A stretch of 64,000 nucleotides of DNA from positions 1-64,000 of the forward strand of contig JACDTU010000008.1 of the NCBI GenBank assembly GCA_022376465.1. Reading direction: 5' to 3'. This document shows positions 51,501 through 61,802 of this stretch, piece after piece. A program made the position numbers and the translations under genes. How positions within the stretch are numbered: position 1 is the first letter of the stretch; each line of letters begins with the position of its first letter. This DNA is from Cubamyces lactineus (Eukaryota > Basidiomycota > Agaricomycetes > Polyporales > Polyporaceae). The notes under the pieces were generated by a model, which saw only the letters and a program-made list of their open reading frames with translations, did not search any database and was not told where the DNA came from.

Positions 51501-53443
51501 GTCAAGTGGTTCATTATATAGAGCCCATCTTGCTCAACGTAGAAGCAGACGGCGCGCAATCGCGAACTCGCCCGACTTGCGTTCCCAACGGGTTCTTTGC
51601 CGAAGTATGGCCCGTCGATGCTGCGGCCAGAATTCTGCGGAAAGTGGATAGTGTTAGAGACTCTGCTCAGAGAGTGGAAGAGAGAAGGCTCGAACAAGGT
51701 CCTGATTTTCACGAAGTCGGTCAAGCTTCTAGTGATGTTAGAGTTCCACTTGAACTCCCGTGGTATGTCGGATTTCGTAGTTCATGCTATGCCATGTTGA
51801 CGCATTCCTCTTAGGCCTCGGTTTCGTCAAGCTGGACGGCTCTACCAAGCAATCTGACAGTGAGTGTATTATGAGGATTTCTACGATACCTGTCGCTGAT
51901 CGATTTGTATAGGGATGCCTATGATCGACAGGTTCCAGCAGGATCCGGATATCTTCATCTTCTTGATCTCTACGATGGCAGGTGGCACCGGTCTGAATTT
52001 GACCGCTGCGAACAAGGTCGTCGTGTTCGGTGAGTCCACATACATCATCTGGTCTACTAGAACGCCTATCTCACGTCACGCGGGTAGATCCCAACTGGAG
52101 TAAGCTCTCATATTGTTGCATGCGGAGCGAGTAGTTGAGATTTCATTTGCGCAGACCCCGCACACGATCTCCAGGCTATGGACCGAGCATACCGGTTTGG
52201 CCAGACGAGAGACGTCGCGGTGTATCGGCTACTTGGCGCAGGGTCGATCGAAGAGTTGATCTATGCACGACAAGTGTACAAGCAGCAACAGATGCAGGTC
52301 GGCTACAACGCCAGCCTCCAGACAAGGTCCGTTGAGCACGCCAATCTCTCCTCCGTTATAGCGCTGACGGCCGTTGCTAGGTATTTCGAAGGTGTGCAGG
52401 GAGACAAGCGTAAACAGGGCGAGCTTTTTGGGATCAAGAACATATTCAAGCTGCACGAACATACCTTGGCTACCAAGATGGCGGTGCGTTGTCTCGTAAA
52501 ATGACAGATGTTCTAGGGTGATCCTGAATGACTTCCACTCTCCAGGTCGAACGTGCTCATGTGAGCGATCTTGACTGGGCATTCGCGTATATGGGTGGTT
52601 CCGGGTCAGGCGCCAAGCGACCCAAAGCCGCCAAGAAGCAAGCTGGAGTGCAGTGGGTGTACGAGGAAGAAGCGAAGAAAGGCAAGGACTACGTGCGTAT
52701 CTCGGAGACAATATGCATCCGTCGATACACTCTTACCGCCCTTCAGGACGACCTGCGCGGACTGGGCGCACTGCTGTTCGACGATGGTGAGCGAGCCCGT
52801 CGTAGTTGAAACTGCCCTGCTGATTTATCGTCTGTTCATCATAGCCCCTCCCGAGGTCGAGAATAAGCCCAATGACATCGAGAAGACCCTCACTGCAATC
52901 GGCGTGCATTATACCCATCGTAACGACGACCTGATCGCCGAGAATGCAATTGAGGGGCAACGCATGCAACTCATGTTGCAGGTGTGTACCTTCTCACCGG
53001 CCTATAACACTTCGTTGATGGGAATGTCAGGAGCGGAAGAAGAAAGCTAAAGAGGCTAAAGAACGCCGCGAGTCTGGCAAGGGCAAGAAGGACAAATCGC
53101 CGGTGCCGAACTGGCCTCCGAAACGGAGCCATCACAAGGCCCCGCCGAGTCCTCGCTCGAAGTACGCCAGACCGCCTGTTTCAATGACGCCTCTAATCAC
53201 TAATCTATATGCTGGTACTGTACTAGATTGCAAATTCGGCAGCGAGCTCTCATCGAGCAGGGTCTGCTCAAGACGCCAGAGGAGCTTCCGAAGTTCGCTC
53301 AAGAATTGTGAGTATAGCCTGCTGTGTAGCCCGGCGTCTGCAAGACGTTGATCATTTTTATCCGCAGCGCGCAAAAATCTGTGGAGGAACAGAAGGCGTT
53401 CCTTGCGCAACTAGACGACTACGCGAAGAAGAATTTCAAGTAG
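48567..53443 (+). CDS. SNF2-family DNA helicase/translocase, ERCC6L2-like
   Basis: A gene of many short exons. The first are 48567-48606, 48665-48694 and from 48770, giving [20 protein letters not shown]... in frame. The N-terminal third is acidic with Lys/Arg clusters. The SNF2 domain follows: [17 protein letters not shown], motif I DDMGLGKT (split by an intron after 49950), [19 protein letters not shown], motif II as DEVH ([19 protein letters not shown]), and motif III RFGLSGT. The helicase C part has [57 protein letters not shown] and [15 protein letters not shown] Cys pair (CECGSKK..RKKCC) and the C-terminal [13 protein letters not shown] segment point to ERCC6L2 rather than Rad54 or Rad26. 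Likely a nuclear DNA-repair translocase. It ends in a Lys-rich tail, TAG at 53441. Some intron borders in 48.97-49.76 kb remain uncertain. Confidence 0.85.
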
Positions 53444-53787
53444 CCATCGCGACCTTCGCGGTGACTGCCGTGCAGGCTGGCCTATCATCGAATTGTTGTC
53501 ATGTTGCGGATGTTTGCTCTCTTGCTGTGTAACGTGCTGATTGGATGCTGTTGCATGTATGTATTCTTATGTATAAAGACGGACGTGTGTTCGCGGATAG
53601 CAATTGATCGAGATGGACAATTCAAACGTATATCCGTTTGGTAGATCTATATAGTCCAAGCATGATCATGACTACTCGTACAGAGAATGCTAATCAACCA
53701 CGACAATACACACAAAGTCAGTCCGATAGCGAGCGAGAACAGCATGATACGTATACAGCACAAAGCAATATAGCAAGCAAGTCAGGC
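53444..53787. other. Convergent 3' intergenic region
   Basis: 344 bp between two converging genes; it should hold both 3' ends. Nothing else recognised. Confidence 0.5.
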
Positions 53788-56174
53788 TCAACCTCCGAAC
53801 CCGCCCTCCCCGCCCCACTGGCCCATACCCATACCCATCATGTTCGAGCCCATGCCCGAGTTCATGCCCATCCGCATCCCACCCATCCCGCCGCCCATGC
53901 CTTGACCCATGCCTTGGCCCATACCTTGACCCATCCCGTGCATCCCATTCATCCCGTTCATCCCGTTCATCCCACCGATGCCCTGGCCCATCCCGCCCAT
54001 GTTGCCCATCGCGTTCATGCCCATCATTCCCTCAGGGCCCATTCCCCCGTCCCACATCCCACCACCAGACGCGTCCATGAACTGGCCTTCCCCGTTGCCC
54101 ATCCATCCCATACCTCCGCCGCCCATCCCGCCTCCGTTCATACCCATCCCGCCGTCGAACCCACCGCCGAAACGCCCGCCGCCACCCCCACCGCCGTGCC
54201 CCCCACCGCTACCACCATAGCCCATGCCCTGCTGTCCCGCGCCCATTCCGCCGCCCATACCCATGCCCATACCCATAGGATTCATGCCCATGGGCCCAAC
54301 GGGGACGCTGATGCCGAGTCCGGGCATGCCCATTTCAGGCCCTGGGCCCCAGCCCATCATGCCCATCCCGCCCATTCCGCCCATCTCCGGAGAGCCGGCC
54401 ATGGCGTTCATGGGCACCATCGGGGGCGGACCCATCATGCGATTCTGGTTGTTGAACCCCCCGCCGCCGCTGCGGTTTATCGGACCACTGCCGGGCGTGC
54501 CCATGCCTGGGGTACCCAAGCCGATGCCACCGCTCATGGGTGTGCCGCCGCCGACAGAACCGGGGGTGGAGTGCATCCCGGAGTTCTGGTTGGAGGACCC
54601 GCCTCGTACGGGTGATTTGGGACGGAGCGCATCGATTTCTGGGGGGGTTGGAGGGGATGTCAGCATCCTTGCAGATGTACATGCACTCAGTACGCTTACC
54701 TGCAGTGACAGGTACGACGGCTTTGCCGCCGCCTGCAAGTTCCTTGATCTTCGTCTCCCAGCGTTCCTTGTTCCAGCGCATGGCGCCATCGGTTGAATTG
54801 TCGTCGTCGTCCAGCGTCATGCCCTCCTCGATCCGCTCCTCCTCACCCTCAGAGAGGACGGTGACCCAGCCGCGGCGTGCCGTTCTTGCGCGCCCAAATA
54901 TCTCGAGGCGGCGCAAGCCAAGGCAGAAGTTCTCGATGAGTGTGTACATCTCGGGCGGTTTGAGGGTTGGGTCCGACGAGTCTCCTTCCCATATGAGGAC
55001 GTCGGTATCTATGGGAAACAATGAGCGACTCTAGTAAGTCCTGAGCAGCTAGAGACATACCGACGTTGCAATGGACGAACCAGCTGTCGAAGGACCGTCG
55101 AACTGTTCCGCGGATGCCCATCAGACAATGCTGTTTAGTCCGGGTGAGCAGAGACGTGGTCGGAGGGTCTGTCTATTACAGATTCTTCAGACGGTCGGAC
55201 GCATATATTCGACACATGACGTACCCCCGGTCCACGATTCGTAGTCTTGTTCGTCTTGACCCACACGATGTCTTCGCACCGCCGGAAGCCCCATTTCGCC
55301 ATCACCTCTCGTCCACGCTCAAGGCCTTCCCCTGAGCCGCTGCCGACCCACATGAAGACGAAGGATGGGTCGGCAGCGAGTGCTGGAATAGGGAGATTCT
55401 GCAAGTCGTCCCAGGAGAATGATGATGAGAATGGAGGGTCGATGAGGATGACGTCGAATTTGGAAGGGTGTAGCGTAGAAAGCTCGGAGAACGGGAGAAA
55501 TGTGGGTGGTAGAGCATGTTCGGCAACGATGGCCTTCTTCAGAGAGAGTAATCGTTGCTGTTTAGGATATCTGGTCTGGGTCAGTATATTTGCATGCGAC
55601 GGTAAAACGTGAAGCCATGTCCTGCCAGAATGCTGCGGTATATAACTGCATCATTTCCGACACAATCTCTCCAACGCGATATCAAGTGCCCAGTGCACTG
55701 TACTGCACTTTCGTACTGAAAGACATAGGGCGAGACCATAGAGGACACGCATGGAATGGTGTGATATGAGAGCACGTACTCTTCAAATCTATGCTCCGGG
55801 TCCGCTCCCAAGACCCAATTCTGCGGCCATTCCCCTCCGTCCACGTATCGTTGGGAATAGTCGTTCCGTATTGTCTCTTCCTCGGGTACGTAGTTGTGGT
55901 ATCGTGCGAGCCGCGCTCGTTTGGCAGGCGGCAAATCAGGACGAGCAGGTTTGGGTGCGGGTGTGATGAGAGGGGAAGACGGGGGTGAGGGTGAGGGTGT
56001 ACGAGGGGGCGTTAGGATGAGAGGAAGTTTTAGGAGATCATTCGGGGGAGATGGTAGCGACTTGATATGCCTTCTGAAATTGCGTTGGGTGTTCCGAATG
56101 CGAGACACAAGGGCATGATGTGCTGCGAGGAGCTCATTCGCCGATGCGAGACATTCCGCCGTTGTTACGCTCAT
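53788..56174 (-). CDS. MT-A70 family protein, METTL14-like, with long Gly/Met tail
   Basis: Exons on the minus strand: 56174-55780, 55570-55225, 55172-55061, 55008-54700 and 54638-53788; phases agree and the product is 670 aa. The N terminus has a Pro-rich stretch. The MT-A70 fold covers about 130-385: [10 protein letters not shown] (near 175, at the DPPW/EPPL site), [37 protein letters not shown], a [12 protein letters not shown] segment, [10 protein letters not shown] and [23 protein letters not shown] and KWG(F/Y)RRCED are METTL14 rather than METTL3 features. METTL14 is the RNA-binding partner in the m6A writer and lacks catalysis; here the motif reads DPPF. The last 280 residues are almost entirely Gly, Met, Asn and Pro, an extreme low-complexity tail. 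Nuclear m6A complex membership is inferred. Confidence 0.88.
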
Positions 56175-56890
56175 GGCATCCTGTGGTATAGTCCAGAAAG
56201 GGGTCCATTTGGTTCAAAGGCTACCGTGACCTTCACTCACAAGTATATTTCCACTTCAGCCGATGTTGAAAGGCTAGCACTGCGGCACGAGCTGACCCCC
56301 TTGGTGGATTCAGAGCGGCTACCAATTCACGAGCTGTACGAGGCCTTCTGAAGGTGCCAATTCCGCGTAGAATAGTGCGCAGATTCTGCTAGATTGTAAT
56401 GCGTAGATGGTGGTAGTGGTTGTTCAACCGTTGTTGACGATCTGTTATGGCAAAGACAAGGACCAAGTACGAAGCGCCGGCTCACTGAACTCCGAGAATA
56501 ACGGAACACGCATATCGGCTTGGGATCCATATCCAAATTCAACCTGCCTGCTGTCTGTCTTCAACATTCACCTGCGCGCCTTGATACTCATCTATTCCAT
56601 ACCCTCATTGCCGACTACCAGCTTACAAGCACGCAATTGTCTCCACACAACTCAACAGCGCGCGGGCTCCACGGCACGACGCGATATGTCGTCAGGAAAA
56701 CCTTCCGCAAAGTCTAGAGGGTGAAGGCGCGTGTGCAATCTGTATAAGCCCCTGAGCTCGGCGCGCATCCTCTTCATCATATCACCGATTATCTCGGGCC
56801 TGAGGCTGAGATAGGTCCGATCATTGATCGAGTTCTTGTGCAATGGCGAGTCCGGTATGCGGTGGAAGGCAGGAAGGGCATCGTCTTGCT
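56175..56890. other. Intergenic region
   Basis: 716 bp containing the METTL14-like promoter (its ATG is at 56174). No gene recognised. Confidence 0.45.
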
Positions 56891-58399
56891 TCAGCACGGG
56901 ACATAACTGGGACATATCGGTGTCCCTTCGCTTTCATCTCTCGCATCTAACATGGCCTCCAGCCTTGCCACCAGATCGTGCGACGGATATGGCCTGCCCT
57001 CATCAGCCATGCAGCGGAGAAACCCGCGGAGATCGTAGACTTTGCCCGCTGCACGCATGCCGCAGTCGTGCTCTTGTCCAGGGGCGTCTGTATGTGAGGC
57101 CTGAAGAAGGGGCGAGTCATGGCGGACGAAGCCCCAGCTTCTGTTCTTCCATTGATCGTCCCACTCGAAATGAAAGGCCCAACTACCCGCGGTTGTGTCT
57201 GACACCATCGCATACATTGGCCCTGGGACCGCGATGATAGGCCGTCTTCTCGGGTCTTGCCAGTTACATCCTGTGTAAGAGAACTCGGTGCGGGCCATGA
57301 CTGACCTCTGCCACACCACCATTAGGTACGCTGTCAGGCCGCGCGCATCAAGTGCTGTTGTTTCTCCTCCCAAGTCTCTTCCATGCATTCCCCAAGCTAC
57401 GGAGAGTATCTCCATGATCGCCCGAAAGATTTGATCCAAGGTAAACATCGACAGACAGACAGCCACAAGGCTCTCAGGGTATGCGGAGCAGATGAAGGTG
57501 AATGTGATAGGGTAGGAGGGGGGCTTGTCATGCGTCAAGAGAGACGAGTGTTGCAGCCCTTCCAAGGTCGCAAACACAAGGGGAAAGTCTCGCATCAAAG
57601 CAAGTAGGTCGTCATCGTTGATCGAAGGGCAATTCATGATGTTGAGACGTAGGATGTGAGGGAACGTGTCGAGCAGCATCGGAATATCGTGCAATAGAAG
57701 GCGTGAGTTCCGAGCGAGGCTCAGTGAGCGTACTTGTGGCAGAGGCATGAGCAACTTAACGATTTGTGGCATGAGCAGATCAAATCCGCTGAGGTCAACG
57801 AACCCTGTGCTCGATGCCTCGACAGCGATGATTTGCCCAAGGCAGCGAAGCTTGTCGTCCGTCAGAGGTGTGGTGGACTTGCGCATGTCCGCCTTCTGTT
57901 GCTCACGGGATAGGGGACAGTATTCGTCGTTGGAAAGACCATACGGAACGACTTTGATGGCAAAGTTATATATCCCCTCGTCCCGAATCACATCGCTCAG
58001 GACGCTCAGGACGCTCGAGATATTATTGTCAGTGAGATCTTTTGAATCGTATTTTGCCGTGACTCCCTTGTGCCAGATGGTTGGGGTATCGTCCGTGAAA
58101 AACACCTTCACTGGTTCCTCAGGCTGATCAAATCTGATAGCCCGTGCCACGGTACACGCCGCCCGTTTGTAACATGGGAGTTCGTCGTCTTCAGCATACA
58201 AGAGGACAGTCCCGATTTGCATATCTTCTCCATCACGAAAGTATACTTTAGGCCACGCCTCTCGAAGCATTTTGGCTGAGATAAGAGCAAGTCCCCCAAG
58301 TCCCCTAACCAGTCCGAAGGTGTCCGTAGGTGTGCCTAGTCCATCACTGTCTAGGGATCCACCATCTAAGTAGGCCAATGAGTGTGGGGAGGGCAACAA
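56891..58399 (-). CDS. Hypothetical protein of an agaricomycete family (start uncertain)
   Basis: An uninterrupted frame of 502 codons; the first in-frame ATG is at 58270 (MLREAWPKVYF), but homology-like sequence (GLVRGLGGLALISAK) begins upstream, so an upstream exon or a lost start is likely. The product has no signal peptide or membrane segment. A Leu-rich middle (LMPLPQVRSLSLARNSRLLL...FPHILRLNIMNCPSIND) resembles leucine-rich repeats. The C-terminal part has many Trp (FEWDDQWKNRSWGFVRHDS). I recall similar long proteins of unknown function in agaricomycetes but cannot name a domain. The next open pieces upstream (58452-58860) may be its broken 5' part. Confidence 0.55.
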   Translation of the reverse strand: MLPSPHSLAYLDGGSLDSDGLGTPTDTFGLVRGLGGLALISAKMLREAWPKVYFRDGEDMQIGTVLLYAEDDELPCYKRAACTVARAIRFDQPEEPVKVFFTDDTPTIWHKGVTAKYDSKDLTDNNISSVLSVLSDVIRDEGIYNFAIKVVPYGLSNDEYCPLSREQQKADMRKSTTPLTDDKLRCLGQIIAVEASSTGFVDLSGFDLLMPQIVKLLMPLPQVRSLSLARNSRLLLHDIPMLLDTFPHILRLNIMNCPSINDDDLLALMRDFPLVFATLEGLQHSSLLTHDKPPSYPITFTFICSAYPESLVAVCLSMFTLDQIFRAIMEILSVAWGMHGRDLGGETTALDARGLTAYLMVVWQRSVMARTEFSYTGCNWQDPRRRPIIAVPGPMYAMVSDTTAGSWAFHFEWDDQWKNRSWGFVRHDSPLLQASHTDAPGQEHDCGMRAAGKVYDLRGFLRCMADEGRPYPSHDLVARLEAMLDARDESEGTPICPSYVPC

Positions 58400-58451
58400 T
58401 GTAGCACAGGCTTCTCACCATCAAACCGCGGGTAATCACCATAACTTAAAA

Positions 58452-58860
58452 CTAGATATGAACGCATACGAACTTCCCATGTCCCAGCAACTCATTCGTG
58501 CATGGCAAAATCCACCCTCCAGTGAGCCCAACGCACGGTACGATGGGCTTGTTCTCCCGGGGCCGTATGTGACCCGCCAAGCAGTCGTAAGGAGGAAAGT
58601 AGAGAGTACGGGCATGGTCAACTTGGATAGGTAGGATCCCTGAGCGGATACCCATACTTGCCGTCCATCGCCAAGACTCCTTCCCGGACCACGGCGTTGT
58701 TCTCTTCGACGGACAGGAGATCGATGAACTGACCCGGGTACATAACTGCCAGATGGCCGTGGCACCATTGGTGATGGTATGCTGCCACGCATCGATACGT
58801 AGATGTGCCATCTGAGGACCGCACGCGCGCGATGAGGAAAACTTGATGCCTCATACCCAT
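58452..58860 (-). pseudogene. Broken hypothetical gene fragment
   Basis: Two overlapping minus-strand frames read as one family sequence. 58860-58618 starts MGMRHQVFLIARVRSSDGTS with HHQWCHGHLAVM. Near 58,625 the homology appears to jump to another frame, which continues VDHARTLYFPPYDCLAGHI and ends at 58452. A single frameshift or an unrecognised intron would explain this. It may be the 5' part of the gene at 56891-58399. Confidence 0.4.
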
Positions 58861-59114
58861 GGTGATCTCTCAATCTACGTGAATGATGAGAGGCTAATGC
58901 GGGATCAGTCGAAACAGGCCAGTAGAGAGAAGAAACGCGCGATATCTTGCGCTCCCCCGGTAAGGACCCCCGGGGGTTGTGCTGGTTTGTGTAACATATC
59001 AGGTGCGTTACTTGGCCACGTGCATGTGACGCTTCGTGCCTGGATGCTTTGGCGGGAAACGGTTTGGAACTGGTTGAACTCGAGCTACCATCTTCATTTG
59101 CAACGGCGCAGATC

Positions 59115-61283
59115 ATGTTCAGGTCAGCTTCTGCCTGTGCCCTGCTCCTGTATATAGTGGCCCCATTAGTCTGGGCGATACCTCTACACAACGGCGGCGA
59201 GCTAGGCGACACTGTTTCTGGGTCAATCTCTCCATTCGCTGCCGCATTCGGTCTCCTTCCCCTCACACTGTTGGTTGCCATTAAATACGCATACATTCGT
59301 TTTCGACGCGGACAGTCTATCCACCAACATGCTCATACATCTCTGGCAACAGATCTTTCAGCCGGCTCTCACCTCATGCTGTCTCCCCAACGCTCTGTCT
59401 CGCCTAGCCTCTGGGAAGTCATCACACCTTACTTGGTTGGTTTCCTGGGCTCTCCTGAGTGGGAAACAAGAATTCGTTCGAGGCTCGACAGGACGCTCAG
59501 GCAAGCCAAAATCCAGGCTGATTCTCGTAGATCCTCTCGACGCACATCGCCCCCATGCTCTCCCGCCCTCGCCGATTCCTCTCGTATAACTGCTAATACC
59601 AGTACAGCGTACTATTCGTCTCTCTCGTACAAATCTCGCTCTCGCTCCAAGTCTCTCTCTGTCTCTTATGGCGACCTTTCTGTGTCTTGTCAACCGGCGT
59701 ACTTCGGCCGTCATGACGTCTCAGCCATCACAGATTGCGCTATAGTCCACCCTTCGACTCCCCCTTGTTCTCATGCTGTGCCACTTCCTGTTCTACCACA
59801 GCCCGTACATATTCCTGCGAAACCCCCACCACAGGACTGTTCTCCCACTCTGATGCAGATCATGGAACCCGTGTTACGGTCTTGGTATGAGGATCACGGG
59901 CAGAGTAGTTCCACCGAACACTCCAAGTCGACAAGTACCTCTGCTGACGATGCAGGGCTATCCGTCGACTCGCCATGTGGGTTCATATATACTCTGTCCG
60001 TCAATAGTTCTCATCTGCTGGCTTCAGCGCTGCCTTTCCAGACGCCACTGACAACCCCTGGCTCTCCGGTGATGGTCGGCGCATATCCTGATTCTGTACC
60101 GTCTTTGCCCTTGACGCTTCTCAGAAAGCAACTCGGCGTATCTGCGACGTCCTCCGTACTCTCTCTTGCTGCGACTACGTACCCTTCTCCAGCCTCTTTC
60201 TCTCTCGCGGTGTTTCACTCGCCGGCTGCGCCAAGCATACCTGTCCCGAAGCCAGTATACACTCCTATCATTCGACCAGAAAGCTGCGCGGTCTTGCCTG
60301 TCGACTGGCGCAACACGCGCGATTACCCGAGTGTGGATGGTTATCTCCACAGTCCAACCCACCGCAGCCCTGCGTCTGGAACTAATGTCAACATCTTCGA
60401 CATCCTTAGTGTCCCGCCCTCGCGTCCTACGAGGTCTCCCAAGGTCTCTTTCTCGCCGACGCTCGCGCCGCCTGCATCTCCGGTCCTCGCTCAGAGCTCT
60501 AGTAGCGGCCAGGTCGTACTCAAGTCAGCACTGAAGAAGAGAACGGCCGATGCGGGGACAAGCCCCGTGATCCCATCCTCACTACGCAATTCGGTTAGCT
60601 TCAGTATGATAAGTCTCGAGATACCAGGTGCTGTCACGGTGGGTTCTTCGGCAGCCTCTATGCTCTCAGTCTACTCTGGTGCGAACTTGACTGGTACGGG
60701 TGCCGACTCAAAGAATAGGCAGAGCTGGGATTTGTCTGACCTCATGGACAACGGCCAGCTTGATGTTGATGCGGTAACACGCGTCCTAGGACTTGGACTT
60801 GGGATGCCAGGGATCGCTGCTGGCTCGAGGAGTAGTGTTGGCTCAGTCGGGTCTGCTACGAATGCTGTGCTCCCCTTGCCTCTTCCTGATAAGATGGATA
60901 CTGTGGACTCTACCCTGACGAGGCTAAACGAGGCTGGGGCTGAGATACACGAGATGGATACGGGCTACGACGTCGACCAATACGCCGCTGGGTGGGACTC
61001 GCCGCGCCTGGAGACTATGCAACTGTCGATGACGCACGTCCATGGCGCACCCCTGTGCGTGATCCCGGAGGAGACACAAAGCGAAGTGTGCTCTATCGCG
61101 GGCAGCGTGCACATGCACGTTGGAGAGCAAGAAGCTGAGGATAGCCACCGGGAGAGCCGAGTCGTGTCGATGGAGCTCGATGGCGTCTTCCTTACGAGGG
61201 AAGGGCTTCGAGCGCGTCGCGATACGATCGGCAGTATCTCCATGGGCGGCGAGAGCTGGAGAGAGGGCGAGTCGCTGATGTGA
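59115..61283 (+). CDS. Ser/Thr/Pro-rich membrane-anchored hypothetical protein
   Basis: Single exon, 722 aa from the ATG at 59115; the frame is open a little further up but without an ATG. Two hydrophobic stretches near the N terminus (ACALLLYIVAPLVWAI and SPFAAAFGLLPLTLLVAIKYAYI) look like a signal or first membrane segment and a second membrane segment, followed by basic residues (RFRRG). The remaining 640 residues are largely disordered, rich in Ser, Thr, Pro and Val. Short motifs such as KVSFSP and SLRNSVSFSMISLE resemble phosphorylation sites. The last 100 residues are acidic. No domain recognised. It lies between two minus-strand genes. Confidence 0.65.
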   Translation: MFRSASACALLLYIVAPLVWAIPLHNGGELGDTVSGSISPFAAAFGLLPLTLLVAIKYAYIRFRRGQSIHQHAHTSLATDLSAGSHLMLSPQRSVSPSLWEVITPYLVGFLGSPEWETRIRSRLDRTLRQAKIQADSRRSSRRTSPPCSPALADSSRITANTSTAYYSSLSYKSRSRSKSLSVSYGDLSVSCQPAYFGRHDVSAITDCAIVHPSTPPCSHAVPLPVLPQPVHIPAKPPPQDCSPTLMQIMEPVLRSWYEDHGQSSSTEHSKSTSTSADDAGLSVDSPCGFIYTLSVNSSHLLASALPFQTPLTTPGSPVMVGAYPDSVPSLPLTLLRKQLGVSATSSVLSLAATTYPSPASFSLAVFHSPAAPSIPVPKPVYTPIIRPESCAVLPVDWRNTRDYPSVDGYLHSPTHRSPASGTNVNIFDILSVPPSRPTRSPKVSFSPTLAPPASPVLAQSSSSGQVVLKSALKKRTADAGTSPVIPSSLRNSVSFSMISLEIPGAVTVGSSAASMLSVYSGANLTGTGADSKNRQSWDLSDLMDNGQLDVDAVTRVLGLGLGMPGIAAGSRSSVGSVGSATNAVLPLPLPDKMDTVDSTLTRLNEAGAEIHEMDTGYDVDQYAAGWDSPRLETMQLSMTHVHGAPLCVIPEETQSEVCSIAGSVHMHVGEQEAEDSHRESRVVSMELDGVFLTREGLRARRDTIGSISMGGESWREGESLM

Positions 61284-61802
61284 GTCATTGTCGTCTCCGC
61301 TGCTATTTGCGGCGTACTGACTGGCATCTAGGACTTTGAACGTCGGCGTCGCGTGGTAGGGCATGCAACGGTAGAAGACACACTATCCTCAACGAAACCT
61401 CATGGCCTCAGGAGACCCCATCCCCCGTTTTCCCTCATTCTCGCGCATCGTGTCTGTGAATCGTTTTCTCGTCTGTACAGCTAGCACCATTCCAGTTTGA
61501 TGTATCCGTAGCTTCCAATGTAGCTGTCCTTTTCCTGTGAAATATATTGGGCCGACCGCGGCGTCCAACAGAAGCGCAATGAAACCAGGCTCGATGACCG
61601 CTAATGGTTGCACCTATGTGCCAGAAGAGCCGAAATGGAAGACCAAGGAGAACGTGCATGTGGCCAATATCACGTTGGTGGACGACGCGCTTATATCGCA
61701 ACAGCATAGTTTATTTGATTATAGCGCAATAAGGTACTTGTCTATGGAGTACACCAAAACCCAGGCCCAAGATGAAGTGCACTCGTCGAGTGCCCACGAG
61801 CC
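61284..61802. other. Convergent 3' intergenic region
   Basis: 519 bp between the 3' ends of two converging genes; no gene recognised. Confidence 0.45.

Noticed and set aside
53638..54796. Plus-strand His/Pro-rich frames of up to 325 codons
   Set aside because: They are the complement of the Gly/Met-rich tail of the METTL14-like protein.
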